From positions 1 through 42,340 of the IMG/VR virus record IMGVR_UViG_3300045110_000159: a DNA stretch of 42,340 bases; one strand, written 5' to 3'. The notes under the pieces are model-generated. The model was not told the DNA's origin, searched no databases, and saw nothing but the letters and a program-made list of their open reading frames with translations. Positions 26,194 to 34,121 of this stretch are shown piece by piece (position 1 is the first letter of the stretch; each line of letters opens with the position of its first letter). Made by a program: the position numbers and the translations under genes. The stretch comes from a virus.

Positions 26194-28122
26194 GTGCTCT
26201 ACATCGATTATGAAACACGATGCAGGCTCGATCTCCGCCAGGTAGGCGCCTACCGCTACGTCGCCCATTCCTCATTCAAACCGCTGATCCTCGCCTGGGC
26301 CGAAGATGACGGCCCGGTGCGGGTGGTCGATATGCGCTGCCCCGAAGTCGCGGACGGCATGCGCGGCCTGTTCAGTTCCCAGCGTCACGCGCAGTGGGTA
26401 GCGCACAACGCTTCGTTCGAACGGCTGGTAACGCGCCGCCTGTTCCCGTCGCTTGGTGACTGCGACGATTACTGGCACGACACGCAAGCGCAGTGCCGCA
26501 TGTGCGGCCTGCCGCCCGACCTTGAAGGCGCCGCGGTGGCGTTGAACCTCTCCCACCAGAAAGACCCGCGCGGCAAAAAGCTGATCAAGCAGTTGACGCA
26601 ACCCGACAAAGACGGGCGGTTCATCGAAGACGAAGTGCTGTTCGCGCAGTTCATGGACTATGCCGGGATCGACGTGCATACGCTGCGGGCGCTGCACAAA
26701 CGCCTGCCGCCGCAGCCGCCGTACGAACGGCGCATCTGGCAATACGATTTGAAGTTGAACGACCGCGGCATCCGCATCGACCGCCCCCTTGTTGAGCGAG
26801 CGCAAGTGGTGGCGGAAGACACGGCGCGCGGCTTGAACCGGCGCATGCACGATTTGACCGGCGGCGCCATCACGACAACCGGCCAGATCGCCCGCATCTT
26901 GAAGCACGCCCGCGACAAGGGCGCCGCATTGCTGTCGCTGGGCAAGAAAGAAGTCGCGGCGCTCGATACGCAACCGGACGATGTGGCCGAACTCTTGAAC
27001 ATCCGCACGCAGGGGAGCCGGAGCAGTGTGCGTAAACTCGTCAAGATGCTGTCGCACGCTGGCAGCGACGACCGTCTGCGTGGAATGTTGGTCTATCATG
27101 GGGCGTCAACGGGCCGGCATTCAAGCCGCATCGTGCAGTTGCAGAACCTGCCCCGACCGTCCCGTGGATACGACGATATCAAACTTGGTATCGCGGCGCT
27201 GGAAACCGCCAACCACGTCTTGGTACAGTGGAGCGAAGGCGCACCGCTCGACGTAATCGCCGACTGCCTGCGCTCGATGCTGGTGCCGACTGACGGATGC
27301 CAGTTCGCGATCTGCGATCTGAACGCCATCGAGTTACGCGGTGCCGCATGGCTGGCCGGCGAACGCAAGATTGTCGAGACATTGGCGATGGGCGGCGACG
27401 TGTACTGCGACACCGCTTCCATCGTCTATGGTCGCCCCATCACGCCGCTCGATGAAAAAGAACGCTTCGTCGGCAAGACGCTGGCACTCGCCGCCCAGTA
27501 TGGTGCCAACGGGCTGCGCATCCGTGAGGCGTGCGCATCGGCCGGCATCGACCTGACCCAAGAATTCGCGGCGCGTGCGGTTTCCAGCTACCGCAACCGC
27601 TACGCCGCCATTCCACGCGCATGGAACGCGCTGGAAGAAGCGGCCAAGCTGGCCTGCGTCCATAAGGGGGGCATCTTCATTACCCACCAGACCGCCTGGC
27701 GCTGTGAGAAGGGCATGCTGCTGTGCCGCCTGCCCAGTGGGCGCTTCCTCTATTACATGCGCCCACGGGTCGAGAACGCAACCACGACTGGCAAGTCGGG
27801 CCTGCCGTTCACGCGCCCGACGCTGACCTATGAAGGCGTCAACTCGCAAACGCATCAGTATGGCGACATTCGCCTGTGGGGCAGCAAAATCTTCGAAAAC
27901 GTTGTCCAGGCGTTGTGCCGCGACTTCCTGATGGAAGGGTGTTTTGCGTTGGAAGACATCGGCTATCCCGTCGTGCTCATCGTCCATGATGAAGTCGTGG
28001 TCGAGCACCCCTCGCCCGATATCGGGCTGATCGAGCGGGTGCTGGCGGGGCCGAAATCATGGGCGCCGGACATGCCGGTGCAAGCGAAAGGAAAAGTAAG
28101 TGATCGCTACCGAAAAATCTGA
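26194..28122 (+). CDS. Family A DNA polymerase with 3'-5' exonuclease
   Basis: This 642-aa replicative polymerase starts at GTG 26194 with GAGG upstream; a longer frame from 26155 would have a non-polymerase start. Exonuclease motif I is DYET (D5, E7); motif II is VAHNASFERL near residue 68. Polymerase motif A is CDLNAIELRGAAW (near 374), motif B KTLALAAQYGANG (near 428), motif C VIVHDEVVVEH (near 596). All catalytic acids are present. It resembles the bacteriophage family A polymerases of DUF2800/DUF2815 clusters, shorter than E. coli Pol I and without the 5'-3' nuclease. It replicates the phage genome with the primase-helicase encoded downstream. Confidence 0.95.
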   Translation: MLYIDYETRCRLDLRQVGAYRYVAHSSFKPLILAWAEDDGPVRVVDMRCPEVADGMRGLFSSQRHAQWVAHNASFERLVTRRLFPSLGDCDDYWHDTQAQCRMCGLPPDLEGAAVALNLSHQKDPRGKKLIKQLTQPDKDGRFIEDEVLFAQFMDYAGIDVHTLRALHKRLPPQPPYERRIWQYDLKLNDRGIRIDRPLVERAQVVAEDTARGLNRRMHDLTGGAITTTGQIARILKHARDKGAALLSLGKKEVAALDTQPDDVAELLNIRTQGSRSSVRKLVKMLSHAGSDDRLRGMLVYHGASTGRHSSRIVQLQNLPRPSRGYDDIKLGIAALETANHVLVQWSEGAPLDVIADCLRSMLVPTDGCQFAICDLNAIELRGAAWLAGERKIVETLAMGGDVYCDTASIVYGRPITPLDEKERFVGKTLALAAQYGANGLRIREACASAGIDLTQEFAARAVSSYRNRYAAIPRAWNALEEAAKLACVHKGGIFITHQTAWRCEKGMLLCRLPSGRFLYYMRPRVENATTTGKSGLPFTRPTLTYEGVNSQTHQYGDIRLWGSKIFENVVQALCRDFLMEGCFALEDIGYPVVLIVHDEVVVEHPSPDIGLIERVLAGPKSWAPDMPVQAKGKVSDRYRKI

Positions 28123-28402
28123 CGGCATCATCACGCTTCACGACCGGAATACTGGCTCGATCCTGGTCAACCCGCACCAGATCGTTTCGGTGTTCTCAAT
28201 CGAGAACGGCAATGTGTGCGTGCTGGTGACAACGACGGGGCTGCGCTTCGAAGTGCGTATGCCGCTGGCGGCAATGCGTGAAATCTGGCTACGGGCATTG
28301 AGAGGGGAAACCGATGCACTACCTGATCCGCGAGATACGCCACCGCTTGATCTGGGCAGCCGGGCAAAAAAGCCGGCCGGTGCATCAGCCCAGTTCCGCT
28401 GA
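28100..28402 (+). CDS. Small replication-operon protein, unknown
   Basis: This 100-aa protein starts at GTG 28100, overlapping the polymerase end by 23 bases, with AAAGGA as ribosome site. Residues 7-65 are beta-rich (GIITLHDRNTGSILVNPHQIVSVF, VCVLVTTTGLRFEVRMPL), like a small barrel; the tail is disordered and Pro-rich. The wording 'bond' LVNPHQIVSV-- with a following V--TTG resembles short flagellar-FlbD-like or phage beta proteins but I make no assignment. It overlaps the next gene by 89 bases. Confidence 0.65.
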   Translation: MIATEKSDGIITLHDRNTGSILVNPHQIVSVFSIENGNVCVLVTTTGLRFEVRMPLAAMREIWLRALRGETDALPDPRDTPPLDLGSRAKKPAGASAQFR

Positions 28403-28565
28403 TACGGTCGAAGAAGCTGATCTGTTGGACAAGGCTAACGTCGCCGCATCGCCACGCGACCTGCCCGCAGGGTTGGAAGCGTTGGATGAAGTGCTGCTAT
28501 TGCCGCTGCGGCGCAGCGAAGTAGCGCAGTTCAGTGCAATCTTGGAACGGCTGGACAATGTGTGA
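28314..28565 (+). CDS. Small protein, unknown, overlaps both neighbours
   Basis: This 83-aa protein starts at ATG 28314 with GAGGGGA upstream and reads in another frame over the last third of the previous gene. The first 20 residues are basic and helical; residues 28-80 are acidic and Leu-rich (ALDEVLLLPLRRSEVAQFSAILERLDNV). No family recognised. The strong ribosome site and the continuing ATG-overlap chain argue for a real gene. Confidence 0.55.
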   Translation: MHYLIREIRHRLIWAAGQKSRPVHQPSSADTVEEADLLDKANVAASPRDLPAGLEALDEVLLLPLRRSEVAQFSAILERLDNV

Positions 28566-28884
28566 GTTCAAATTTACGGACGCGCAATGGGCGCAAGTGC
28601 AGCCCTATGTTCAAGTCTGGCGTAAGACGTTGCCGCTTTCTACGGATAGCGGCACCGGGCTGACATATCTGGATGTGGCTACGGATAAAACGTTGCGCGC
28701 ATTTATTGAAAACTTCATCACGCAAAAGCAGGGGGCGGAAATGCTGGAATCGCCAGCGCCGCAGGGCGTGCCAAATCGGCGCAACCGCATCGCGAAGAAC
28801 AAACGTCGGGCAATGAGCCTGGCGTGGCATCTGGAAAGGGCTGGGCTTCGGTATGATCCAGTCGCTACCGCTGACGAAGCATGA
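28558..28884 (+). CDS. Small basic protein before the primase-helicase, unknown
   Basis: This 108-aa protein starts at ATG 28558, overlapping the previous stop, and its own stop overlaps the primase ATG (ATGA at 28881). Residues 1-55 are mixed alpha/beta, residues 60-95 very basic (NRRNRIAKNKRRAMSLAWHLERAG). Basic character and position suggest nucleic-acid binding. I do not recognise it. Confidence 0.6.
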   Translation: MCEFKFTDAQWAQVQPYVQVWRKTLPLSTDSGTGLTYLDVATDKTLRAFIENFITQKQGAEMLESPAPQGVPNRRNRIAKNKRRAMSLAWHLERAGLRYDPVATADEA

Positions 28885-31427
28885 GTCTGCCCGATAACAG
28901 CTATGAAGATGCCGAACGCGCCATGCGGATGCTGTGCAGCGCGGGCTATGGCGGCGACGTTATACCCGTCATCCCCTACGGCGCTCCAATCGATCCGGCC
29001 AGCCGCATCGATGCCAAGGCATGCGGCAAAGCGCCGGGGGAACGGCTGCCTAATGGTGCGTGGAGGGGCCTGGCACATTGGCAGGCAATTGAGCCGACTG
29101 ACGACGTTCTGCGCGACTGGGCAAGCTGGCAGCCGTCGTGGGGCTTGCGCACGCGCCTCGTTCGCGTGATCGACATTGACGAAGACGACCCGACTTTGTG
29201 CAACGCGCTGCGCCGTGCGATTGAGAAGCAGTTGCTTGGCACTGCCCCGTTCAGGGGGCGCCCCGGCACGCCACGCGGCATGCTGTTCTACCGTGCCCCC
29301 AACGGCAGCGGGCGCAAGATAACGATACCATATTTGCATCCGGACGGTTCGGTTGGGCGGGTCGAGATACTCGGCGCCGGTAATCAGGCGCGCATCTGGG
29401 GCAACAGCGAAACGGGCTGGCCAATCTGGGAGCACGGCAACCTCTTCGACGTGGCCTGGCGCGACTTGCCGCCGGCCGACGAGGCTGAGATCGCCGCCGT
29501 CGTGCCGGTGATCCAGGCTACGTTGGAGCGGCATGGTTGCACGGTTCAGCAGCGCCAGGCGTCAACTGAAGATGGCCGCTTCCCGCTGGGCCACCCGGCC
29601 ATGATCGCCGCCGACAAGAACGAACTGGCCGAAGCGTTAAGGGCCATCCCGAACACGCGCACGCTCCAAGATGGACGGCCCAACCGCACCACGGACACGT
29701 ATGAGCGGGTCTTGACCATCATCGCCGCCGCGGTAGGCGGGTGCGGCGGCGACCCGGGCTGGATACTCAGAAACCTGGTGCCGTGGCTGCGGCAATGGCC
29801 GAACGAAGACGACTGGATCGAAGCCAAGATACGCTCATTCGACGGCGGCACGTCGGTAGGGGCCGACACGCTGTACTCATTCGCCAGGGGGTGTGGATGG
29901 CAACAAATCCTTCCCGACACTGTTGTCATTGAACAAAACGCGAACACTTCACGCCCAGTTGACGCAGAGGTACGGACAAATAGCGTTGCCGAAGCGTTCC
30001 CGGCCGCAGGGCTATTGGACGCGGCGCAAACCGACATGACGCTGGCCGAACGCATGGCCAATGAGATCGGCCCTGAACTGGCGCTGAACCCGCATAACCA
30101 GTGGGCGGTATGGGACGGGGCAACCCGCTTCGTCATCGGCATCCCTGCCGCCCTGCACCGCATCCGGCGCGTCGTGCGTCTGCTCTCGCGCAGGCTTGAA
30201 GGGACGCAAGCCCAGATCGCCAACATGGCGCGGTGGCTGGAAGACGAGAAGCGTGCCCGGGCCGTCTTAGCCGTGATGGAAGGCGCCTATATACGGCAGC
30301 CCTTCGATACCGACCCGCTGGCGCTCAACACGCCAGGCGGGCTGGTCAATCTGCGCACCGGACGGATGCGCGCCGCCATCCCGCATGATCGCGTCAGCAT
30401 GATCACGCCGGTAGCCCCCGACATGGGCAGTGAACCAACCCTGTTCTTGCAAACCGTGCTCGAAATCGTGTCGAAAGATTTGGGCAAGCTCAGCTTGCTG
30501 CTGGACTGGATGGCGCTGCAACTGCAAGGCGAGCGTGCGGTCGAGAAATGCTTGGTTTTGCAAGGCTTCGGGGCGAATGGAAAAAGCCTGTTGTGCGATA
30601 TCATCGTTGCCGTGCTGGGTCATCGAGCCGATGGCGGCTACGCCTACAGCACGATCCAGCCCGATATGTTCAGCCGCAGGCGTGACAACGAAGCGCGCCG
30701 AATGATGGCGGAACTGCAAGGTGTGCGCGCCGTGCTGTTCACGGAGACGCCCGACAACTGGAAGCCCAATGAAACCCTGCTCAAAGGGGCGATATCGGGG
30801 GAAGTCTCCGAAGCGCGCCGCATGTACGGCAACCCGGAAATGTTGGCATGGAAGGCGACCCTGACGTTCGCGACCAATGGCAGGGTGTCGTTCGAAGACG
30901 CCGAACACAACCTCCGCAGGCGCATCGTGTTCCTGCATCTGCGCGAGCAATTCGAATCGAACCCCGAGTTCCGTGCCCTTGTGCTGGCCGAGGCGCCGAA
31001 GATATTAGCCTATCTGATCACCCGGCTGGCCGAGTTGCTGAATGGACGGCCTAGCTTCTGGCGCCCACACACATGGGGTAGGGCCGACCATCTTGACCGT
31101 GCCGCGTGGCAGGCCGTCGAAACCGAGACGGCGGAAGAGTGGCACTATATCGACCCGATCCGTGCCGCCGTGATCGCCGTCGTGAAGAAAGCGGCGCCGA
31201 TGATGCACGTCATGTCAACCACACTGCACGACGCCGTGCAGAAGCATTTGGCACTGATGGCAGAGCAGAACGAAGAGATTGCCGAGATCGTCGAGACGCT
31301 GCCGTCCGACCTGTATCGCCAGATCGCCCGCATCGTTCGCGTCGAGTTCAATGTGCGCCCGGAGAATGTCCGCATAGGGCAGGACCAGGGCAAAGGCTAT
31401 CGCGGGCTGAAACTGGTGCAGAACTGA
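28881..31427 (+). CDS. Primase-helicase (AEP-type primase plus SF3/D5 helicase)
   Basis: This 848-aa protein combines a bifunctional primase-polymerase N-terminus (VRVIDIDEDD near residues 94-103 gives the catalytic DxD; the Gly-rich PGTPRGMLFYR follows) with a D5/P4-type helicase C-terminus. Walker A is GFGANGKS (562-569); Walker B is AVLFTETPD; TFATNGRVSFED serves as sensor, followed by LRRRIVFLHL with the arginine finger. Such fused enzymes open the origin and make primers in P4-like plasmids and many phages. Length is normal. The protein follows three small genes after the polymerase and ends in an ATGA-type overlap (TGATG) with the next gene. Confidence 0.9.
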   Translation: MSLPDNSYEDAERAMRMLCSAGYGGDVIPVIPYGAPIDPASRIDAKACGKAPGERLPNGAWRGLAHWQAIEPTDDVLRDWASWQPSWGLRTRLVRVIDIDEDDPTLCNALRRAIEKQLLGTAPFRGRPGTPRGMLFYRAPNGSGRKITIPYLHPDGSVGRVEILGAGNQARIWGNSETGWPIWEHGNLFDVAWRDLPPADEAEIAAVVPVIQATLERHGCTVQQRQASTEDGRFPLGHPAMIAADKNELAEALRAIPNTRTLQDGRPNRTTDTYERVLTIIAAAVGGCGGDPGWILRNLVPWLRQWPNEDDWIEAKIRSFDGGTSVGADTLYSFARGCGWQQILPDTVVIEQNANTSRPVDAEVRTNSVAEAFPAAGLLDAAQTDMTLAERMANEIGPELALNPHNQWAVWDGATRFVIGIPAALHRIRRVVRLLSRRLEGTQAQIANMARWLEDEKRARAVLAVMEGAYIRQPFDTDPLALNTPGGLVNLRTGRMRAAIPHDRVSMITPVAPDMGSEPTLFLQTVLEIVSKDLGKLSLLLDWMALQLQGERAVEKCLVLQGFGANGKSLLCDIIVAVLGHRADGGYAYSTIQPDMFSRRRDNEARRMMAELQGVRAVLFTETPDNWKPNETLLKGAISGEVSEARRMYGNPEMLAWKATLTFATNGRVSFEDAEHNLRRRIVFLHLREQFESNPEFRALVLAEAPKILAYLITRLAELLNGRPSFWRPHTWGRADHLDRAAWQAVETETAEEWHYIDPIRAAVIAVVKKAAPMMHVMSTTLHDAVQKHLALMAEQNEEIAEIVETLPSDLYRQIARIVRVEFNVRPENVRIGQDQGKGYRGLKLVQN

Positions 31428-31642
31428 TGCTCAAATTCCTGCCCGTTCAACGCCAAGAGCCAACGCTGGCGCCGACGCCGGAGGCGGCGTTGCGTGAACT
31501 GGAGCGGGAGTATCGGGTAAGGGAGCGGATATTCCGGCGGATGGTGGACCAAGGGATGATCAGGATGGAAAGGGCAGTCTTTCGGCAAGCGTGTTTGGAC
31601 ATGGCGATAGATGCGCTGCGGGGTTTACCAGCGGAGGAATAG
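31427..31642 (+). CDS. Small helical protein, unknown
   Basis: This 71-aa protein starts at ATG 31427, overlapping the primase stop (TGATG). Residues 17-65 are a charged helix pair (ALRELEREYRVRERIFRRM, then RAVFRQACLDMAIDALRG). Arg/Glu-rich helices suggest protein or nucleic-acid contacts. No family recognised. Confidence 0.6.
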   Translation: MLKFLPVQRQEPTLAPTPEAALRELEREYRVRERIFRRMVDQGMIRMERAVFRQACLDMAIDALRGLPAEE

Positions 31643-31643
31643 C

Positions 31644-32015
31644 ATGTCTTCGACCTTCAACCGCGAGCAAGGCGAACTAGCCAAGCAAGAGGGTATGGGG
31701 CGTGCGGCCCGCGGCGCCAACCCGGAATGGGTGGCGTTCATGTTGGCAGCCCTGATCGAAGTGGCCAAGCGGCAGCCCTTCTTCTTCACCGACGACATCG
31801 AGCGCATCCGCCTCGAACGTGGCGGGCCATCTACTCCTGAGCCACGCGCGATGGGGCCATTGATGAAGCGCGCCCAACGCGACGGCATCTGCGAGCTAAC
31901 GACGCGCTTCGTGACGAGTGCGCGCGTGATCTGCCATTGCGGGCAGAAACGGGTGTGGAAAAGCATGCTTTATAACAAGATCGATGCCGCATCCGACCCG
32001 GATTGGCCGAGATAA
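31644..32015 (+). CDS. Small protein at the end of the replication operon, unknown
   Basis: This 123-aa protein starts at ATG 31644 with GGAGG upstream. The middle and end (FFFTDDIERIRLE, PRAMGPLMKRAQRDGICEL, VICHCGQKRVWKS) fit a pattern I have seen in short phage replication-module proteins: ARA-G-L-RRA-R-GLI followed by a WKS/WRS motif. The function of that group is not known to me; a CHC cluster is too small for a certain zinc site. An AAAGCATGCTTT palindrome lies inside the gene at 31960-31971 and another just after its stop. Confidence 0.65.
   Translation: MSSTFNREQGELAKQEGMGRAARGANPEWVAFMLAALIEVAKRQPFFFTDDIERIRLERGGPSTPEPRAMGPLMKRAQRDGICELTTRFVTSARVICHCGQKRVWKSMLYNKIDAASDPDWPR
31960..31971. 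promoter_or_regulatory. Operator-like palindrome 1 (AAAGCATGCTTT)
   Basis: Perfect 12-bp palindrome within the last codons of the gene at 31644. It is one of four copies within 1.2 kb around the methyltransferase-regulator operon. Confidence 0.55.
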
Positions 32016-32028
32016 AAAGCATGCTTTT
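32015..32028. promoter_or_regulatory. Operator-like palindrome 2 (AAAAGCATGCTTTT)
   Basis: Perfect 14-bp palindrome filling the 13-bp gap between two convergent genes. It has no loop, so a terminator hairpin is unlikely; identity to copies 1 and 4 suggests a protein-binding site. Confidence 0.6.
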
Positions 32029-32271
32029 CTACGCCGCCTGCTTCTGCGGTACCGCAAGCCCTACCGCCTCACGTTGCCGATCAGACAATGCCTTGTCGGG
32101 CCAGCCATAGGTATCGATGTAGGCTGTGAGAATAGCGACCTGCTTCGGCACGCGCCGCCGCCTTCCGCTCCAATTGTAAATCGATTGATACCCCACGCCC
32201 AACAAGCGTGCGGCTTCGACCGGCCCCATGTGGTGCTTGTCCAGCCACGCCTTGAATTCTTCGCTTTTCAT
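32029..32271 (-). CDS. XRE/Cro-like transcription regulator
   Basis: This 80-aa protein is a compact helix-turn-helix regulator. Residues 4-50 (FKAWLDKHHMGPVEAARLLGVGYQSIYNWSGRRRRVPKQVAILTAYID) match the Cro/XRE pattern: GPVEAARLLGV forms helices 2 and the turn, YQSIYNWS the recognition helix. A Gln/Ala-rich tail follows. Its ATG overlaps the methyltransferase stop (ATGA on the - strand), so the two genes form one operon. Four AAAGCATGYTTT palindromes nearby are its likely targets. It could be the lysogeny repressor, a Cro-like protein, or an R-M-style controller for the methyltransferase; I cannot decide. Confidence 0.82.
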   Translation of the reverse strand: MKSEEFKAWLDKHHMGPVEAARLLGVGYQSIYNWSGRRRRVPKQVAILTAYIDTYGWPDKALSDRQREAVGLAVPQKQAA

Positions 32272-33149
32272 CGTTTCGTTTCCAATAAAGCATGTTTTTC
32301 CACGATTGCCCTGCCGATAAGTTCAGCGATCTGGGGCACGATGGCGTTGCCGAGCGCGATCAGGCGCCGGCGGCGTTCCGGCATCCCCTTGGCTACCGTC
32401 CGCGGCGTGCCCTGCTCCCAGTACTCAGCGGGGCGTTCACTTTGGTCCAGCCCTTCGGGTAGCCCATCAGCAATTCTACCCATTCCGGGTTCAGAACGGT
32501 TCCATGCGCCATCGAGCCATGATGCACTTCGCGTCCGAGCAAGGCGTTCGAGGGCACGTTGCGACAGGATCGGCTGTCGCCATCCTTCCAGTCGCGTGTC
32601 GTCGGCGTGGGCCACGATCCATATGCGGTCCCTCCGGTGAGGAGCGCCAATGGCGGAAGCGGGAATACAATGCCATTCCGCATCATAGCCGAGCGCAGCG
32701 AGTGCCCCGAGCACCTGGTCCAGTCCGCGAGCGCGAAGGGCCGGGACGTTTTCGATGACGACCCATTGCGGCGCGACTTGCCGAACGATGCGGAGCATGT
32801 CGCGCCATAAACCGCTGCGTGGCCCATCGATGCCGGCGTTGCGTCCGGCCACGGATATGTCCTGACACGGGAAGCCACCGCACACCACATCGATGCCACT
32901 TCGGACATCGAGTGTCTTAACATCATCATGGCATGGCACTCCCGGCCAATGTTTCGCCAGCACGGCGCGTGCGTATGGGTCGATTTCGCAGAAGCCCACC
33001 GTTTGCATTCCCGCACGTTCGAAGCCCAGCGAGAAGCCTCCGATGCCGCTGAACAGATCAAGCACGCGCAAGGGCCGGGCAAGCAGGCTGTCAAACACCT
33101 GGCTAACGTCCAGCCGCATACGTTCAAGCAAGGCGTGTGCGTGATCCAT
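32268..33149 (-). CDS. DNA (cytosine-5) methyltransferase, orphan
   Basis: This 293-aa protein carries the C5-methyltransferase motifs in order: I LDLFSGIGGFSLGF (30-43), IV GGFPCQDIS with catalytic C95, VI IENVPAL (E133), VIII PHRRDRIWIV (R172-R175) and X ALGNAIVP (265-272). The target-recognition part between about 185 and 255 is short. No cognate endonuclease gene is seen, so it is an orphan, presumably protecting phage DNA from host restriction or marking DNA. The ATG at 33149 has AGGAGG upstream. A palindrome sits 15 bases further upstream. It is first in an operon with the XRE regulator. Target sequence is unknown. Confidence 0.93.
   Translation of the reverse strand: MDHAHALLERMRLDVSQVFDSLLARPLRVLDLFSGIGGFSLGFERAGMQTVGFCEIDPYARAVLAKHWPGVPCHDDVKTLDVRSGIDVVCGGFPCQDISVAGRNAGIDGPRSGLWRDMLRIVRQVAPQWVVIENVPALRARGLDQVLGALAALGYDAEWHCIPASAIGAPHRRDRIWIVAHADDTRLEGWRQPILSQRALERLARTRSASWLDGAWNRSEPGMGRIADGLPEGLDQSERPAEYWEQGTPRTVAKGMPERRRRLIALGNAIVPQIAELIGRAIVEKHALLETKR
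32287..32298. promoter_or_regulatory. Operator-like palindrome 3 (AAAGCATGTTTT, imperfect)
   Basis: Differs from the 12-bp palindrome by one base, C to T. It lies 16 bp upstream of the regulator's start codon, inside the 3' end of the methyltransferase gene, where the regulator could act on itself. Confidence 0.5.
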
Positions 33150-33412
33150 TTTCCCTCCTGAACAAAAGCATGCTTTTTATGGAAATGGCAGCATTTCCGG
33201 CCGAAACACGCACAAACGGAAATGCAAAAATTTTCCAGCTTTCAAACCTGAACCATTTTCGGCCAAGTGGGTCAAATTTGGAAAATGGTTTCAGCATTCA
33301 GTGCTCTATCGGTATAGTGTTGGTATCGTAATGGTATGGAACGCCCCTGCGGCGCCCAGCCAAGCGGCGTTTTCGCAGCGTGTGGGCGTGCATGGGTCAA
33401 TGGTGCATGGCG
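33150..33412. promoter_or_regulatory. Control region upstream of the methyltransferase operon
   Basis: This 263-bp gap lies between two leftward operons. It contains the palindrome at 33164, GGAAATG/CATTTCC (33181-33198, 4-base loop), a 10-bp inverted repeat AACCATTTTC (33251-33260) with GAAAATGGTT (33281-33290), and three GGTAT repeats spaced 11 bp (33311-33337). The methyltransferase promoter should be here, but no -35/-10 pair stands out. I see no clear terminator for the upstream early operon. Confidence 0.6.
33164..33177. promoter_or_regulatory. Operator-like palindrome 4 (AAAAGCATGCTTTT)
   Basis: Perfect 14-bp palindrome, identical to copy 2, placed 15-28 bases upstream of the methyltransferase start and directly beyond its ribosome site. 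A bound regulator here would block transcription of the operon that encodes it. Confidence 0.7.
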
Positions 33413-33580
33413 CTACCGCATGTTTGCCAGCGCGTAGAGCGCGGCGAAAAACAGCCCTACCGCAGCCGCTTCGGACAACAGCATGAATGCCAGCACGCCT
33501 CCGAAGGAAGCGCCATTGCCCCGCGTCCATACGTACGCCACGGCGGCGTTACCCAACAGGGCAAGCAAGAGCGTGTTCAT
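33413..33580 (-). CDS. 55-aa membrane protein of the early leftward operon
   Basis: The frame starts at ATG 33580 with GAGGGA upstream and overlaps the preceding stop (ATGA on the - strand). It encodes 55 residues with two hydrophobic helices: residues 2-17 (NTLLLALLGNAAVAYV) and 29-52 (VLAFMLLSEAAA then LFFAALYALA), separated by a polar turn. It is the last gene of the operon. Small two-helix membrane proteins made early may act in superinfection exclusion; that is inference. Confidence 0.65.
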   Translation of the reverse strand: MNTLLLALLGNAAVAYVWTRGNGASFGGVLAFMLLSEAAAVGLFFAALYALANMR

Positions 33581-33798
33581 GGCTTTCCCTCTTCAAGTGT
33601 GCGCAAGCGCATGGCCATGCGGTTATGTTGCGTGTGCATGGCGCGAACCTCATTCACCAAGCCCGATAGCGTGCCGTCCACGCGCATAAGGATGGCCGTA
33701 GATACAACGGCATCCTCTTGCATGCTGCGGAGTTGGGTCAGGATTTGGGCTTGCTGTTCGGCTAGGAATTCAAGCGTGATGGGGTTGGGTACGGTCAT
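33577..33798 (-). CDS. Small coiled-coil protein of the early operon
   Basis: This 73-aa protein starts at ATG 33798, overlapping the previous stop (ATGA). It is almost wholly helical with heptad-like hydrophobic spacing (FLAEQQAQILTQLRSMQED, then VNEVRAMHTQHNRMAMRL). It has no membrane segment. A scaffold or inhibitor-type coiled coil is possible; I recognise no family. Confidence 0.65.
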   Translation of the reverse strand: MTVPNPITLEFLAEQQAQILTQLRSMQEDAVVSTAILMRVDGTLSGLVNEVRAMHTQHNRMAMRLRTLEEGKP

Positions 33799-34118
33799 GG
33801 CAGCAACCCTGCCGCTTTCAACATGCAATCCGGGATTGGATCAACGCCCGCGTTACGGAATAGCTGGACGGCCTGCGCATACGCCGCACGCTTGTCCGCC
33901 GCGGCTTGCGCATGTCCGGCCTGATAGAGGCGCCACTCTTCGTCCGGCATCTGGCCGTGCGTCATAGTTGAAATGTACAGGATACGACGTTCACAGGGCC
34001 GGCCCGCGTTCCCATCGGCCAGCCCTTTGCGAAAGTGTGGGCTGTCGGCATCGCGTTGAACGTAGGCAAGCCGCCCGGAGGCGGCTTGGGTAGGCTTAGG
34101 TATGCGCTTGAACCACAT
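33795..34118 (-). CDS. Small early protein, unknown
   Basis: This 107-aa protein starts at ATG 34118, three bases after the previous stop. A basic N-terminus is followed by helical, Ala/Gln-rich segments (EEWRLYQAGHAQAAADKRAAYAQAV). No motif recognised. It is part of the leftward early operon. Confidence 0.6.
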   Translation of the reverse strand: MWFKRIPKPTQAASGRLAYVQRDADSPHFRKGLADGNAGRPCERRILYISTMTHGQMPDEEWRLYQAGHAQAAADKRAAYAQAVQLFRNAGVDPIPDCMLKAAGLLP

Positions 34119-34121
34119 GGC

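Noticed and set aside
32015-32028. Palindrome as a bidirectional terminator between convergent genes
   Set aside because: It has no loop and its arms are too short once a loop is allowed; identical palindromes lie at promoters and inside a gene.
33380-33967. 195-codon + strand frame
   Set aside because: It lies opposite three coupled - strand genes with good overlaps and ribosome sites; the product is His/Arg/Cys-rich.
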